DNA of 39,621 nucleotides from an uncultured beta proteobacterium (GCA_903905735.1 CAIVHU010000162.1:1-39621), one strand, 5' to 3'; positions 16,514-25,807 are shown, numbered from the stretch's first letter. Notes: generated by a model from the letters alone, not told the origin. Translations and numbers: made by a program.

Positions 16514-17910
16514 GGTGTTGTCCTTTGCGGCTTTAGATAACGCGGCTTGGCATCTTTAAGCTGCAAATCAGGGGCAGAAAAGGGCGCCAGGCGCTCCAGA
16601 AAATTCAGCAGTTCAAGAACGGGCGACACCTTGAAGAAGCTGGCCGCCGGGATCTCCATCCAGATCTGATCGGCAAACGCATATTGTTCGTAAGGGGTGT
16701 CACCTAAACCGTCCTTGTTTTTGTCGAACCCCTGGTAACTGTCAAAGTAATTGCCGGACCAGGTATTCCTTGTGCCTGCGCCGCGGCCGCTTTGGGTGAA
16801 GTCGGTGATGTTGCCTTCGAAAGTGTTGTCCTTGAAGTCGTTGCCACCGAGGTCACTGGTCACCTGGACACCGATGCCGTTGTAGGCAAAACGGTTGCCC
16901 TTGAAGCGGATCTTGGTATTGGGCTGGAAGGGCGACAGGTCAGAACCCACACCCACAGCGTTGTAGATCAGATCGTTGTTTTCGATAAAAATGTCGGACG
17001 ATTCCTTGAAACCCAATGCCATGCCGGAAGCGCCCGTGGCGTGCGAAATCAGGTTGTTGCGGGCGCCGCCACCTTCCATATACATGAAATAGATGCCCAC
17101 CGAGTTGTCAAAAAATCGGTTGTTTTCAACAAGGTTGTTGTTGGCAAACATGAAGTGCAGCGAATACCTGCTCCGGTGACCTTCATTGCCGCGAAAAATG
17201 TTGCGGTGCGAATACCAAGCCACTGTATCGCGCGAGTCGGTGATCAGGTTGTTCTCGATCAGATTGTTGTTGCTGTACCAGAGGCGAATGGCATCGCCAC
17301 GCACACCCAAGGCAACCTCTTTGGATTTGATCTTATTGCCGCGCAAAATGTTGTTGTTCGACTGTTTGAGGTCGATGCCAAACAGGCAGTTGTCAATGAC
17401 CAGGTTTTCAATCACGTTGTTATGACCCCGTATATCCAATGCTGAGTCATCTGTGTCGTGGTCGCTACCGGAGCCGGTTAGATGGATGCCTCGCAGCGTC
17501 ACGTTGTTGGATTGCACGATGAATACAGTTCCACGGTCACCTGCATCAATCGTGACCAGACCCTTGCCTTCAATGGTCAGGGGTTTCTTCAAAACCACCG
17601 GTCCGGCATAGTTGCCTGCTGGCGGACGCAATACAGAGCCTATCGGTGCTGCGTCCACCAGGTCCTGAAATGGTTTGAACCCATGCACACGCTTGTTGCG
17701 TTCACTCAGCATGAAAGTGGGCTTGGGTCGATCGATCGTGACGCGCGGCGCATTCGACAAGTCGGCTGTTGCACCCAATTTCCCAGAAGTTTCGCCCAAG
17801 CCGATTTCGGCGCTAACGCCCTGCGCGCTGGCACACAGGGCATTCATGCCCAGAACACACCCTAACACCACGGTCCGCCACATCTGCATATCAGGCACTC
17901 TTTTGTTCAC
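16510..17910 (-). CDS. nosD: NosD, periplasmic beta-helix protein for CuZ assembly
   Basis: A 466-residue exported protein. The signal peptide ends at about ASAQG (residue 31). If translation starts at MQMWRT (17889), it begins right at the nosB stop. The body is a right-handed parallel beta-helix, visible as many turns with repeated NN-containing steps (NNVTLRGI, NNVIENLVI, NNNILRGNKI, NNLIENNLI). The second half includes a VAWYSHRNIFRGNEG motif typical of NosD. NosD interacts with NosFY and NosL in building the copper-sulfide centre of NosZ. No break is seen. Confidence 0.94.
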   Translation of the reverse strand: MNKRVPDMQMWRTVVLGCVLGMNALCASAQGVSAEIGLGETSGKLGATADLSNAPRVTIDRPKPTFMLSERNKRVHGFKPFQDLVDAAPIGSVLRPPAGNYAGPVVLKKPLTIEGKGLVTIDAGDRGTVFIVQSNNVTLRGIHLTGSGSDHDTDDSALDIRGHNNVIENLVIDNCLFGIDLKQSNNNILRGNKIKSKEVALGVRGDAIRLWYSNNNLIENNLITDSRDTVAWYSHRNIFRGNEGHRSRYSLHFMFANNNLVENNRFFDNSVGIYFMYMEGGGARNNLISHATGASGMALGFKESSDIFIENNDLIYNAVGVGSDLSPFQPNTKIRFKGNRFAYNGIGVQVTSDLGGNDFKDNTFEGNITDFTQSGRGAGTRNTWSGNYFDSYQGFDKNKDGLGDTPYEQYAFADQIWMEIPAASFFKVSPVLELLNFLERLAPFSAPDLQLKDAKPRYLKPQRTTP

Positions 17911-18874
17911 GCAGCTGTTTGCGTTTGAGCAACATGGCGACTGTCAGGCAGGCAAATGTAATCATTAACAGGCCGTAACCCCAATACGGGTAAGAATAGG
18001 TAGTGAACTGCGCCACCTTGCCTTCCCCAAACAGCGTTGGCATGAAGGGTTTGACCGTAAAGGCACCCCAAGGATTCATGTTGTGGCCAAAAAACCAGAG
18101 CCAACCAGCGTACTCAATTACAAAGAACAGAGGCAACAAGCCGGGTACCAGAGCCAGCAGTAATGAGAACCTCGGCCAAATCGCAACACCCGCGACGATG
18201 ACCATCATGGCCGCCACCAAGATACCGATGGCCACATAGGTGTACAGCGTGACGTTGTCCGCCCAAACCTTGATTCGCGCTGGTTCGTTAAAAAAAGTAG
18301 CGGCTTCAGACGAGTAGCTCTGAACGTGACTCGCCAAGTGCCCCAGAACCAGTTGATCGACCAGTGTCCAAGCCGTGACCCCGGCAAAGCCAACAGAAAG
18401 CACCATCAGTCGTCGTCGCCCCTCCGGCGTTATGAAACCCAAAAGCATCACAGCAAACATACCGAAGAAAAACTTTGCCATCGGCTTCTCAACCGGTGCT
18501 CCTGTGGAAATCGGGTACATGCCGACATAGTGGTTGATGGTGTTCATCTCATGCACACAGTCCAAGCCAGTGGCATTCTTGTTTACATCTTCGTTGGCAT
18601 CCAGAATTGGGTTGTAGCGCCCGGTATCCGCGCCCATGTCGGCTTGCATGGTTTCACCGGCCATTCGTGACCCGGTGCCAGTGGCACGGCAGCCATTTTT
18701 GACAGCATCAAAGTGGAAGTGAATGCGGATGCCATCCGGAAACGCATCCGGCGGGTAATTGGGCGCGGTCAGAGAAACCCACCAAATGGGAGCGAAATAG
18801 GCCCCCACCATGGTTACCAAGGCGATCAGCGTGAGTATCCTGATTAGGTGATTTTGTTGAGTCTGTGCAGTCAC
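17891..18874 (-). CDS. nosB: NosB, clade II-specific membrane protein
   Basis: A 327-residue membrane protein with an N-terminal helix (about residues 12-30) and a periplasmic stretch beginning WWVSLTAPNYPPDAFPDGIR with IHFHFDAVKNGC. Four or more C-terminal helices follow (about 130-150, 160-180, 212-235 and 245-275), and the tail has WLWFFGHNMNPWGAFTVKPF. These features and its place next to nosZ identify NosB, found only with Sec-type clade II NosZ. Its function is not settled, although it is needed for N2O respiration in tested species. It follows the diheme cytochrome gene by three bases. Confidence 0.88.
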   Translation of the reverse strand: MTAQTQQNHLIRILTLIALVTMVGAYFAPIWWVSLTAPNYPPDAFPDGIRIHFHFDAVKNGCRATGTGSRMAGETMQADMGADTGRYNPILDANEDVNKNATGLDCVHEMNTINHYVGMYPISTGAPVEKPMAKFFFGMFAVMLLGFITPEGRRRLMVLSVGFAGVTAWTLVDQLVLGHLASHVQSYSSEAATFFNEPARIKVWADNVTLYTYVAIGILVAAMMVIVAGVAIWPRFSLLLALVPGLLPLFFVIEYAGWLWFFGHNMNPWGAFTVKPFMPTLFGEGKVAQFTTYSYPYWGYGLLMITFACLTVAMLLKRKQLREQKSA

Positions 18875-18877
18875 ACA

Positions 18878-19651
18878 TCAACCTTTCTTTTTGGCTGTCG
18901 GTTTGGCCTTGCACATGGCACCTGGCATAGACATGCTGGACTGGTATGCCGAAATGGCGACCAGTTGGGCGTCGGTATAGGCCTTGATGATCTTCACCAT
19001 GTCCGGGTTGGCGTTGCGGCGTTTGCCGTCACGAATCTCGGTCATCTGGCGCAGCAGGTACTTGTAGTGCTGGCCGGCAATCACCGGGTAAAACTTGGCC
19101 TTGTTGCCATCGCCGTCTTTACCGTGACATTCGGCGCACTGTTTCTCATACAACTCTTTACCCATGCTGACTTGTTTGGCGGCATCGGCCCCTTCATAGT
19201 GGCCATGGTCCAAAGGAATGCACAGGCTGTTGATGTAGGCCGCAACGTTGGCCAGTTCGGTCGGGTCGGTCAAGACCTTGGCAAACGGGTACATGGTGGG
19301 GTTGTCACGTGTGCCGGCACGGATGTCGGCCATCTGCTTGATCAACACGGTGCTGTGCTGACCAGCCAGTTGCGGAAAGGTGCCATCTGCGCGGCCTGCG
19401 CCAGAGGGCAGGTGGCAGGCACCGCAAACCTCATAAGCGTCTTCGCCATCCTTGACATTGCCTTTGGTATCCAGCGCGGCTTTCATTTCGCCCTCCATCT
19501 TGGCCCACTGGTAGTCCTTGGACTCAATGCCTGCATGTTTGGGGGCGGCTTGCGCGAACGCGTTGGTGGCGGGAATCAGTGCGGCTGCAATGGCCAGAAA
19601 CAGAATTTTCTTCATGTCAATATCCTTGAAAGATGTTGGATTCAACGGCAA
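18878..19651 (-). CDS. diheme cytochrome c of the nos electron chain
   Basis: A 257-residue periplasmic cytochrome c; the preferred start is MKKILFLAIAA at 19615, giving a signal peptide ending at FAQA. Two haem motifs are present, CGACH (LPSGAGRADG) and CAECH (GKDGDGNKAK). Each is followed by a distal Met candidate (DNPTMYPFAKV and ANPDMVKIIK). Clade II operons carry NosC1/NosC2-type cytochromes, and this is one of them. It probably carries electrons from NosGH or a bc1 complex to NosZ CuA. Confidence 0.9.
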   Translation of the reverse strand: MPLNPTSFKDIDMKKILFLAIAAALIPATNAFAQAAPKHAGIESKDYQWAKMEGEMKAALDTKGNVKDGEDAYEVCGACHLPSGAGRADGTFPQLAGQHSTVLIKQMADIRAGTRDNPTMYPFAKVLTDPTELANVAAYINSLCIPLDHGHYEGADAAKQVSMGKELYEKQCAECHGKDGDGNKAKFYPVIAGQHYKYLLRQMTEIRDGKRRNANPDMVKIIKAYTDAQLVAISAYQSSMSMPGAMCKAKPTAKKKG

Positions 19652-19678
19652 TACCTGCCGTCATGTGTCGGTGACAGG

Positions 19679-19993
19679 TTAGCGGGGTAGCTTGGACAGG
19701 TATTGCGCCAGTATCTTGATCTCAGCCTCGGAAACCAGGGGCATCACGCCTTTCATGGCGGCGGTTTGGCCGTTGGCACGCGCGCCACTCTTGATGTCGA
19801 GCATTTGCTGTTCAATGTAGGCTGCGTTTTGTCCGGCGATCATGGGGTAGTTCGGCAACAGTGGCTTTCTGGCATCTTTGCCATGGCAGGCCACGCAGGT
19901 CTTTTCTGCATACAGGGCTGCGCCGTCGGCTGCCAACACGGCGCTGCTTGTCAGCGTCACCAGGACAGCAGTCAAAAACATTGTTGATTTCAT
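19679..19993 (-). CDS. monoheme cytochrome c (c553-like)
   Basis: A 104-residue protein with the signal peptide MKSTMFLTAVLVTLTSSAVLA, the haem motif CVACHGKDARKP and a Met ligand candidate in KGVMPLVSEAEIKILAQYL. This is a small class I cytochrome of the c553 type. Placed between nosZ and the diheme cytochrome, it is likely the direct electron donor to NosZ or a shuttle. An SD-like AAGGAAAA precedes the start. Confidence 0.92.
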   Translation of the reverse strand: MKSTMFLTAVLVTLTSSAVLAADGAALYAEKTCVACHGKDARKPLLPNYPMIAGQNAAYIEQQMLDIKSGARANGQTAAMKGVMPLVSEAEIKILAQYLSKLPR

Positions 19994-20018
19994 GGTTTTC
20001 CTTGGGGTAATGAAAACC

Positions 20019-20045
20019 GGGGTGAACCGCCTGCGTGCTCACCCC
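20019..20045 (-). terminator. stem-loop between nosZ and the cytochrome genes
   Basis: GGGGTGA and TCACCCC form a perfect seven-base stem with a 13-base loop in the 100-base gap after nosZ. No long U tract follows on the transcript, so it is better read as an mRNA-processing or partial-termination hairpin than a full terminator. It could set nosZ message above that of the downstream genes. Confidence 0.45.
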
Positions 20046-20092
20046 AGTGTGCTCTGCTTTAAATAGCAATAATGAATATCAAATGACCTGGC

Positions 20093-22387
20093 CTACTTGA
20101 TCTTCTTGGCGTTGTGCTGTTCCAGGAAGGTCTTGGCACGCAGGCCCAGGTCGGCTGTTTTGACCTGGTATTGCCAGACTTGCTCAGCCCACAATGTGGC
20201 GTTCTGCCAGTCTTGCTTGGCTGCAAGAGCTTCGTGTTTGACTTTGAGTTCCTTAGCCTTGCCCAGTTGGTCGAACGCGTCGTCCACCATCGACACCACA
20301 TCCGGGAAGTCTTTGTAGTTCACGCTGGTGATATAGGTCACTACCGAGTCAATTACTGCTTGTGTGTCGGTAATCTTCTTGACCTCAGCCTTGTAATCGG
20401 CTTCAGTGTAGGTAGTGCCAGCAGATGCTGTTGTTGCCTTGCTGGGTTTCCAACCCTTAGGTTTGACTAACAGATAACCTTCCATTTCCAGATGCAGGGC
20501 CGAGCAGAACTCTGTGCAGTAGTACGGGTAGACACCTTCCTTGTCAGCTTTGAACTTGACCGTAACCGTCTTGCCAGGCTCAACCGAGGCGTGCACGTTG
20601 TAGGTTGATACCGTGAAACCGTGGGTTTCGTCCTCCGCACGCTCCAGGTTGGTCAGGTGAATGGTGACTTCGTCACCCACTTCGGCCTCAATGGTCTCAG
20701 GCGTGATGTGTGAGCGAATTTCGGTGCCCCACACCTCGACACTATTACCTTTACGCACGGTTTTTTCTTCACCCGCTCTGGCAGCATACGGGCTAGGTAA
20801 ATCAGTGCGGCTGTTGGTACCCACTTTGTAGCGAACAGCGGGTTTGAGTTTCTTGGCATCGATGGCCACGACATAGTGCGGCTCGCCCAGGGGGATCGGC
20901 ATGTCGTAGAGCAAGGTCATCTTGTCGCCACTGATGTCGATCAACTGGTGATTTTGCGGATGCAGCGGACCAACCGGGTTGAAGCGGTCAATGGACAGCT
21001 TATTGAGAGCCACCAGGTACTTGCCTCTGGGCTTGGTGGTGTCACCCTCCATCGTCATCAAGTGGCCGATGTTGTAGTGCACGGCGATCTTGTCGAGCAC
21101 CTTGCCTTCGCAGTAGTTCCACTTGGCCACTTGAGAATCGACATATAAAGAGGTGTAGGCAACACAGGGTTTGGAGTCAAACTGGGTATGCAGCGGGCCT
21201 AGGCCAAGTTCCACCTGCGTGTGCAGGGTATCCTTCATGCTGATCACCGGGATGCCGTACGGATCTTTACCTTCAAACTTGCCAGCCTTGATGGCGGCCA
21301 TGATCTTGTCGAAGGAATATACCGACACGTGGGTGTCCAGCTTGCCAGCCACCACGATCTTGGTGCCGTCAGGCGTCACGTCCACGCCGTGGGGTGACTT
21401 GGGCTCGGGGATCACGAAAATGATGCCCTCCTTGATCGCGGTAGCCAGCATAATGACCTGATGGCCGTTGATGGTCGTTGTCTTTCCAGCCTTGAATAGT
21501 TCAGCCGCTCGCTTCCAGTTGATCACATGCAGATAGTCGGTGTCTTTGGCCGAGCAACCTGCTTCATAAGGCGGACGCCCCTTTTCAATGCCGCCAACAT
21601 AGCGTTCCGAACAGAACGAGTTGGTGAAGGACCAGCCGTCTGAGGGACCTTTGCCCGCGTCTGACAAGTCCTGCGAATACGGTGGCAACTCAATCGAGAA
21701 CGATTGTTTGGCGTCAATCAGGCCCTTGGTGCGGTCAAACTTCCAATAGGTGATGGCACCACGGTAGGTATCGTTGAAGTCTTCGAGCGGGCTGAATTTC
21801 CTGTTACCCAGCGGGGCTGGATACTGAGAAGTTTCAATGATGTAGTCGGTGTTGGGGGTGACAAAGGCACCGCCATGGTCAGACTTCATGATCGGGTTGA
21901 CCACAATCTGCTTGGTCTCAAAGTCACGCAGGTCAATCACGGCAATGCGTGGGTTGGCCTTGTCATTGATGAACAGAAACTGGCCATCCGACTCGCCATT
22001 GGTTTCAGATAAACCTGGGTGGTGCGTATCTCCCCAGTTGATTTCCTTGCCGTCGATGTTGCCTTCGCGCAGCACTTTCTTCGACTCCTCGTCGAAGCCG
22101 TAGCCCTGCCAAGGCTCCGGGGTGAACACGCCGATGTATTTCAGGATACGCATCGATGGGATGCCATACACAATCACTTGCCCGGATTGCCCACCCGAGC
22201 TGAACGCCATGAATTCATCGCGGCCACCTGTGGGTGTGTAAGTTTTGGCGGCGGCCAGCAGGTCTTGCTGGTTCAGGCCGCGGGCTTTCATAACATCCTG
22301 TAATGAATCCGCGGCCCACGCCCCGCTCACCGCCAGGCCCATCCCGGTAGCGACTAACGACACGGCAAGTTTTCCCAGTCTTTTCAT
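20093..22387 (-). CDS. nosZ: nitrous oxide reductase NosZ, clade II (Sec-exported)
   Basis: A 764-residue enzyme starting at the ATG at 22387 behind a GGAG ribosome-binding site. The longer frame to 22453 lacks a signal. The leader MKRLGKLAVSLVATGMGLA is a Sec signal without the twin arginine of clade I. Beta-propeller ligand regions include WGDTHHPGLSET, MKSDHGGAFV, PKSPHGVDVTPDG, GPLHTQFDS and HYNIGHLMTMEG for the CuZ centre. The cupredoxin domain has YYCTEFCSALHLEMEGYLLV, the complete CuA ligand set. It reduces N2O to N2 in the periplasm. Length exceeds clade I enzymes (about 640) because of a C-terminal extension of about 100 residues, seen in some clade II proteins. The extension (EADYKAEVKKITDTQAVIDS onward) looks helical. 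Confidence 0.97.
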   Translation of the reverse strand: MKRLGKLAVSLVATGMGLAVSGAWAADSLQDVMKARGLNQQDLLAAAKTYTPTGGRDEFMAFSSGGQSGQVIVYGIPSMRILKYIGVFTPEPWQGYGFDEESKKVLREGNIDGKEINWGDTHHPGLSETNGESDGQFLFINDKANPRIAVIDLRDFETKQIVVNPIMKSDHGGAFVTPNTDYIIETSQYPAPLGNRKFSPLEDFNDTYRGAITYWKFDRTKGLIDAKQSFSIELPPYSQDLSDAGKGPSDGWSFTNSFCSERYVGGIEKGRPPYEAGCSAKDTDYLHVINWKRAAELFKAGKTTTINGHQVIMLATAIKEGIIFVIPEPKSPHGVDVTPDGTKIVVAGKLDTHVSVYSFDKIMAAIKAGKFEGKDPYGIPVISMKDTLHTQVELGLGPLHTQFDSKPCVAYTSLYVDSQVAKWNYCEGKVLDKIAVHYNIGHLMTMEGDTTKPRGKYLVALNKLSIDRFNPVGPLHPQNHQLIDISGDKMTLLYDMPIPLGEPHYVVAIDAKKLKPAVRYKVGTNSRTDLPSPYAARAGEEKTVRKGNSVEVWGTEIRSHITPETIEAEVGDEVTIHLTNLERAEDETHGFTVSTYNVHASVEPGKTVTVKFKADKEGVYPYYCTEFCSALHLEMEGYLLVKPKGWKPSKATTASAGTTYTEADYKAEVKKITDTQAVIDSVVTYITSVNYKDFPDVVSMVDDAFDQLGKAKELKVKHEALAAKQDWQNATLWAEQVWQYQVKTADLGLRAKTFLEQHNAKKIK

Positions 22388-22529
22388 TTGCTTTTCTCCA
22401 AGTTGATTTGCATTAACGTCGCCCACGCCGCGATGGCTGCAATAAACCGTCAAGTGGCTTTGCGCTTGGGCTGAATAACCGGGGAAAGTTTAGAAATGAG
22501 AAGTCAATCTAGCCTTAATCTGGTTTAGG

Positions 22530-22570
22530 TTTTGTAAATTGGGTAGCCAGTTCAATTTGACACATATCAA
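22530..22570 (-). promoter_or_regulatory. Fnr/Dnr-type promoter of nosZ
   Basis: TTGAC-ACAT-ATCAA at 22557-22570 matches the Fnr/Dnr box. On the minus strand a TACAAA (22531-22536) lies about 30 bases from its centre, the spacing of a class II Fnr-activated promoter. That would give a leader of about 130 bases before nosZ. A weaker box, TTGAT-TTGC-ATTAA, is at 22403-22416 just before the start codon. The nearby Dnr-type regulator (26718-27422) is the natural candidate to bind. Confidence 0.6.
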
Positions 22571-22667
22571 ATAGGATGCAGATTTAGGGAACTTTTGGCC
22601 TAAGAGGTCTTGCGTTCTGCCTTTTGAACCTGCAATGCGTTGATTGGGTATTTTCTTGGCGTGCTTA

Positions 22668-22695
22668 CAATAAGTAATCAATCAATTACTTATTG
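22668..22695 (+). promoter_or_regulatory. perfect palindromic operator of the TetR gene
   Basis: CAATAAGTAAT and its exact reverse complement ATTACTTATTG flank a six-base spacer (caatca), ending six bases before the TetR start codon. Eleven-base perfect arms are well beyond chance and typical of TetR autoregulation. The regulator would then also control the whole export operon, since all four genes overlap. Confidence 0.72.
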
Positions 22696-22701
22696 GCAGG
22701 T

Positions 22702-23424
22702 ATGCAGCTTATCGACAAACCATCCAAACAACGTACCGAAGTCCGCCAGGCCAGCTTGGTCGAGGCAGCATTACAGTTGGCCGCAGATCGCAGCCCAGCA
22801 GACATCACCACAGGTGATCTGGCGCAGGCAGTCGGCATTACTCAGGGCGCGGTATTTCGGCACTTCCCCAGTAAAGAAGCGATCTGGTTGGCCGCACTAG
22901 ACTGGGTCTCCACCACGCTGATGCGTCGGCTCAAGGCTGCCGCTCAGGACGCACTGGATCCTGCACTGGTCATCCACACGGCGACCAGTTCAAACGACTC
23001 AGGTGCAGTCGACTCCGCCCCAACCCATGCCCCTAAAGCGACTGCGATTGCTGCCCTGCAAGCGGTATTCTTGGCTCATGTAGCGTTTGTGGTGGCTTAC
23101 CCCGGCGTGCCGCGGGTGATATTTCAGGAACTGCAACAGCCACAGGACACCGTCCTTAAAGCCCGTGTGCGAACACTCATGCAGCAGTACCGGGCCCTGC
23201 TGATGCAGTTGCTGTTGCAGGCTCAACAAGAGCATTTGATAGCACCACAAGAAGATTTGACCGGGGCTAGCGTGCTTTTTATTGGTTCTGTACAGGGACT
23301 CGTGATGCAATCTTTGCTGTCTGGCAATGTTTTAGCCATGACTAATCTGGCGCCTGCTGTGTTTGCCATTTACCTGCGCGGGCTGTGTGCGGTTGCGTCT
23401 GATGACTTTGAGAGCGCATCATGA
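22702..23424 (+). CDS. TetR/AcrR-family repressor
   Basis: A 240-residue regulator from the ATG at 22702 (a TTG at 22693 lies inside the operator). The N-terminal helix-turn-helix is VEAALQLAADRSPADITTGD then AQAVGITQGAVFRHFPSKE (about residues 18-60), a standard TetR fold. The C-terminal ligand domain is helical, with no recognisable ligand signature. It overlaps the HlyD-family gene by four bases (ATGA). It most likely represses its own operon until an exported compound binds. Confidence 0.9.
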   Translation: MQLIDKPSKQRTEVRQASLVEAALQLAADRSPADITTGDLAQAVGITQGAVFRHFPSKEAIWLAALDWVSTTLMRRLKAAAQDALDPALVIHTATSSNDSGAVDSAPTHAPKATAIAALQAVFLAHVAFVVAYPGVPRVIFQELQQPQDTVLKARVRTLMQQYRALLMQLLLQAQQEHLIAPQEDLTGASVLFIGSVQGLVMQSLLSGNVLAMTNLAPAVFAIYLRGLCAVASDDFESAS

Positions 23425-24617
23425 ACGCCAAACAACTCATGTTGCGCCGCCTGACACTGGTAGCGTTGGCTTTGGCACTGATCGGTACGGTGGTCTATGT
23501 GTCGCTACGCACCGGTCCTCTGGCCCCCATCCAAGTCACGACCAGTAGGCCCACTGAGGGCACGCTGAACCCGACTATTTTTGGCATTGGCACGGTGGAG
23601 GCAAGGCGCAGCTGGATGGTGGGGCCCACTATCGCTGGTCGGGTGCTGAGCGTGAAAGTGGATGTCGGCGACGTTGTCAAGACCGGGCAAGTGCTGGCCG
23701 AGATGGACCCGGTGGACCTGGACCAGCGCCTGGCGGCGCAGGATGCAGCGCTGGCACGGGCCGGTAGTGCCCAGACAAGCGCCCGGGCCCAAGTGCAAGA
23801 TGCCACCGCCCGGCAATCCCTGGCCAATACCAACACCCAGCGCAACCAGGATCTGGCGCGACAAAGCTTTATCAGCCAAGGCGCGCTGGATGCCAGACTG
23901 CAAGAACAAGCCTCTGCCGACGCCGCACTGCAAGCCGCACAGGCAAACCTGACCGGAGCCGGTCAGGACAGTACCCGCCTGAAGGCAGAGCGTGCTGGCC
24001 TGGTGCAGCAGCGCAACAACGTGCGGCTGCTTGCTCCAGCGGACGGCGTGGTCACCAGCCGTGACGCAGAAGCGGGCAGCACGGTGGTTGCGGGCCAGTC
24101 GGTGCTGCGCCTCATGGACCCGGCCAGCCTGTGGGTCAAGCTGCGGGTCGATCAGGGCCGCTCTGCCGGGCTGACTACCGGTCTCAAGGGCCGCATCGTG
24201 CTACGCTCTCAGCCGCAAACCGCCTTGCCCGGCCAAGTGGCGCGCATCGAACTGTTGGCTGACAGCGTGACCGAGGAGCGCCTGGCCCAAGTGGCGTTTG
24301 CCCAAACCCCTTCCGGTGCATCGGTGGGCGAAATGGCTGAAGTGACGCTGCAACTGCCCTCCACTACGCCTGCCTTGCTGGTGCCCAATGCCGCCATTCA
24401 GCACCAGCAAGGTCAAACCGGGGTCTGGCGGCTGAGCGGCGACCAACCCGAATTTGCCCCGGTGACGCTGGGTGTGCAAAGCTTGGAGGGCCAGGTGCAG
24501 GTGCTTCAAGGTCTGACCAAAAACGACCGCGTTGTGATTAATAGCGAAAAAGCTCTGAAGGTGGGTGCCCGTGTCAAAGTAGTGAATGCTCTGGCACCTA
24601 CGGGAGTCAAGCCGTGA
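23421..24617 (+). CDS. HlyD/MacA-type periplasmic adaptor
   Basis: A 398-residue membrane-fusion protein. The N-terminal anchor is about residues 9-28. The lipoyl half motif GRVLSVKVDVGDVVKTGQVLAEMD lies near 75-95, an alpha-helical hairpin rich in Ala, Gln and Arg at about 100-200, and the second lipoyl half (LLAPADGVVTSRDAEAGSTV) follows. A beta-barrel domain completes it. It bridges an inner-membrane ABC exporter to an outer-membrane channel, which is not encoded here. The start overlaps the TetR stop and the end overlaps the permease GTG start. Confidence 0.92.
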   Translation: MNAKQLMLRRLTLVALALALIGTVVYVSLRTGPLAPIQVTTSRPTEGTLNPTIFGIGTVEARRSWMVGPTIAGRVLSVKVDVGDVVKTGQVLAEMDPVDLDQRLAAQDAALARAGSAQTSARAQVQDATARQSLANTNTQRNQDLARQSFISQGALDARLQEQASADAALQAAQANLTGAGQDSTRLKAERAGLVQQRNNVRLLAPADGVVTSRDAEAGSTVVAGQSVLRLMDPASLWVKLRVDQGRSAGLTTGLKGRIVLRSQPQTALPGQVARIELLADSVTEERLAQVAFAQTPSGASVGEMAEVTLQLPSTTPALLVPNAAIQHQQGQTGVWRLSGDQPEFAPVTLGVQSLEGQVQVLQGLTKNDRVVINSEKALKVGARVKVVNALAPTGVKP

Positions 24618-25807
24618 TCAACCTGGCCGGACGGGACATCCTGCACGGCTGGGGCAAATTTGCCCTGACCGGGCTGGGGCTGGGGCTGCTGATCGGCGTA
24701 ACGTTATCCATGGCCGGCATTTACCGTGGCATGGTTGATGACGCGCAAGCCCTGCTGACCAACAGCGGCGCAGATTTATGGGTGGTGCAAAAAGACACTC
24801 AAGGCCCCTACGCTGAATCTTCCAGCCTCAAAGATGACGTGGTGCGCAGTGTGCGCGGCATGCCGGGCGTGGGCAGGGCGGCCAATGTGACCTATCTGAC
24901 GCAGCAGGTGCAAAAAGTCGGCGGCAACGAAGTGCGCGTGATGGTGGTTGGCATCGAGGCCGGACAACCCGGCGAGCCTGGCTACTTGCTGTCCGGTCGA
25001 CAGCTCACTCGTAGCCACTATGAGGCGGTGGTTGATGTCAAAACCGGTTTTCAGCTCGGCGAGGAACTGCTTGTGCGCCGCCACAGCTATCAGGTGGTAG
25101 GCGTGACGCAGCGCATGGTGTCGTCTGGCGGCGACCCGATGGTGTTCATTCCACTCAAGGACGCGCAAGAAGCCCAGTTTTTGAAGGACAACGATGCCAT
25201 CGTCAATGACCGCACACGCACTGCCAGCAACCCGGCTTTCAACCGACCCGATGTGCCCGGACTGCTGGAAGCCGTGCAGGACCTGCAGGCTAGCAGCCAC
25301 AGCGTGAACGCCGTGCTGGTGCAGTTGCAAACCGGCTGGCTACCCGAACAGGTGGCACAGCCGCTACAGCGCTGGAAACATGTGCAGGTGTTTACCCGCG
25401 CCGAGATGGAAGACATTCTGGTAGCTAAACTGATTGGCAACTCAGCACGTCAGATCGGCATGTTTCTAGTGATCTTGTCAGTGGTCAGCGCGGCCATTGT
25501 GGCCTTCATCATCTACACCATGACATTGGGCAAGCTGCGCGAAATCGCCGTACTCAAACTCATCGGCACGCGCAACCGCACCATTGCCGGGATGATCCTG
25601 CAGCAGGCGTTGGGACTTGGGCTGATCGGTTTCATCGTCGGCAAGGTGGCCGCCACCAGTTGGGCACCGGTGTTTCCCAAGTATGTGTTGCTGCTGCCCA
25701 AAGACTCGGTGGCTGGGCTGGCGGTCACGATGTTGATCTGCGCAATGGCTAGCACGCTGGCAATTCGCGTTGCGCTCAAGGTCGATCCGGCTACGGCCAT
25801 TGGATGA
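24614..25807 (+). CDS. FtsX/MacB-type ABC permease (DevC-like)
   Basis: A 397-residue permease starting GTG at 24614. The first helix is near residues 17-37. A large periplasmic domain covers about 40-270, and three C-terminal helices (about 278-305, 325-350 and 365-385) follow, with the FtsX-like TLGKLREIAVLKLIGTRNRT coupling loop. This is the topology of MacB/LolE/DevC transporters, which act by mechanotransmission rather than classical membrane passage. Substrate unknown. It overlaps both neighbours by four bases. Confidence 0.9.
   Translation: MINLAGRDILHGWGKFALTGLGLGLLIGVTLSMAGIYRGMVDDAQALLTNSGADLWVVQKDTQGPYAESSSLKDDVVRSVRGMPGVGRAANVTYLTQQVQKVGGNEVRVMVVGIEAGQPGEPGYLLSGRQLTRSHYEAVVDVKTGFQLGEELLVRRHSYQVVGVTQRMVSSGGDPMVFIPLKDAQEAQFLKDNDAIVNDRTRTASNPAFNRPDVPGLLEAVQDLQASSHSVNAVLVQLQTGWLPEQVAQPLQRWKHVQVFTRAEMEDILVAKLIGNSARQIGMFLVILSVVSAAIVAFIIYTMTLGKLREIAVLKLIGTRNRTIAGMILQQALGLGLIGFIVGKVAATSWAPVFPKYVLLLPKDSVAGLAVTMLICAMASTLAIRVALKVDPATAIG

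Noticed and set aside
18848..19690. Plus-strand frame of 280 codons over the cytochrome gene
   Set aside because: It opposes a gene with two haem motifs and a signal peptide; no independent motif or SD.
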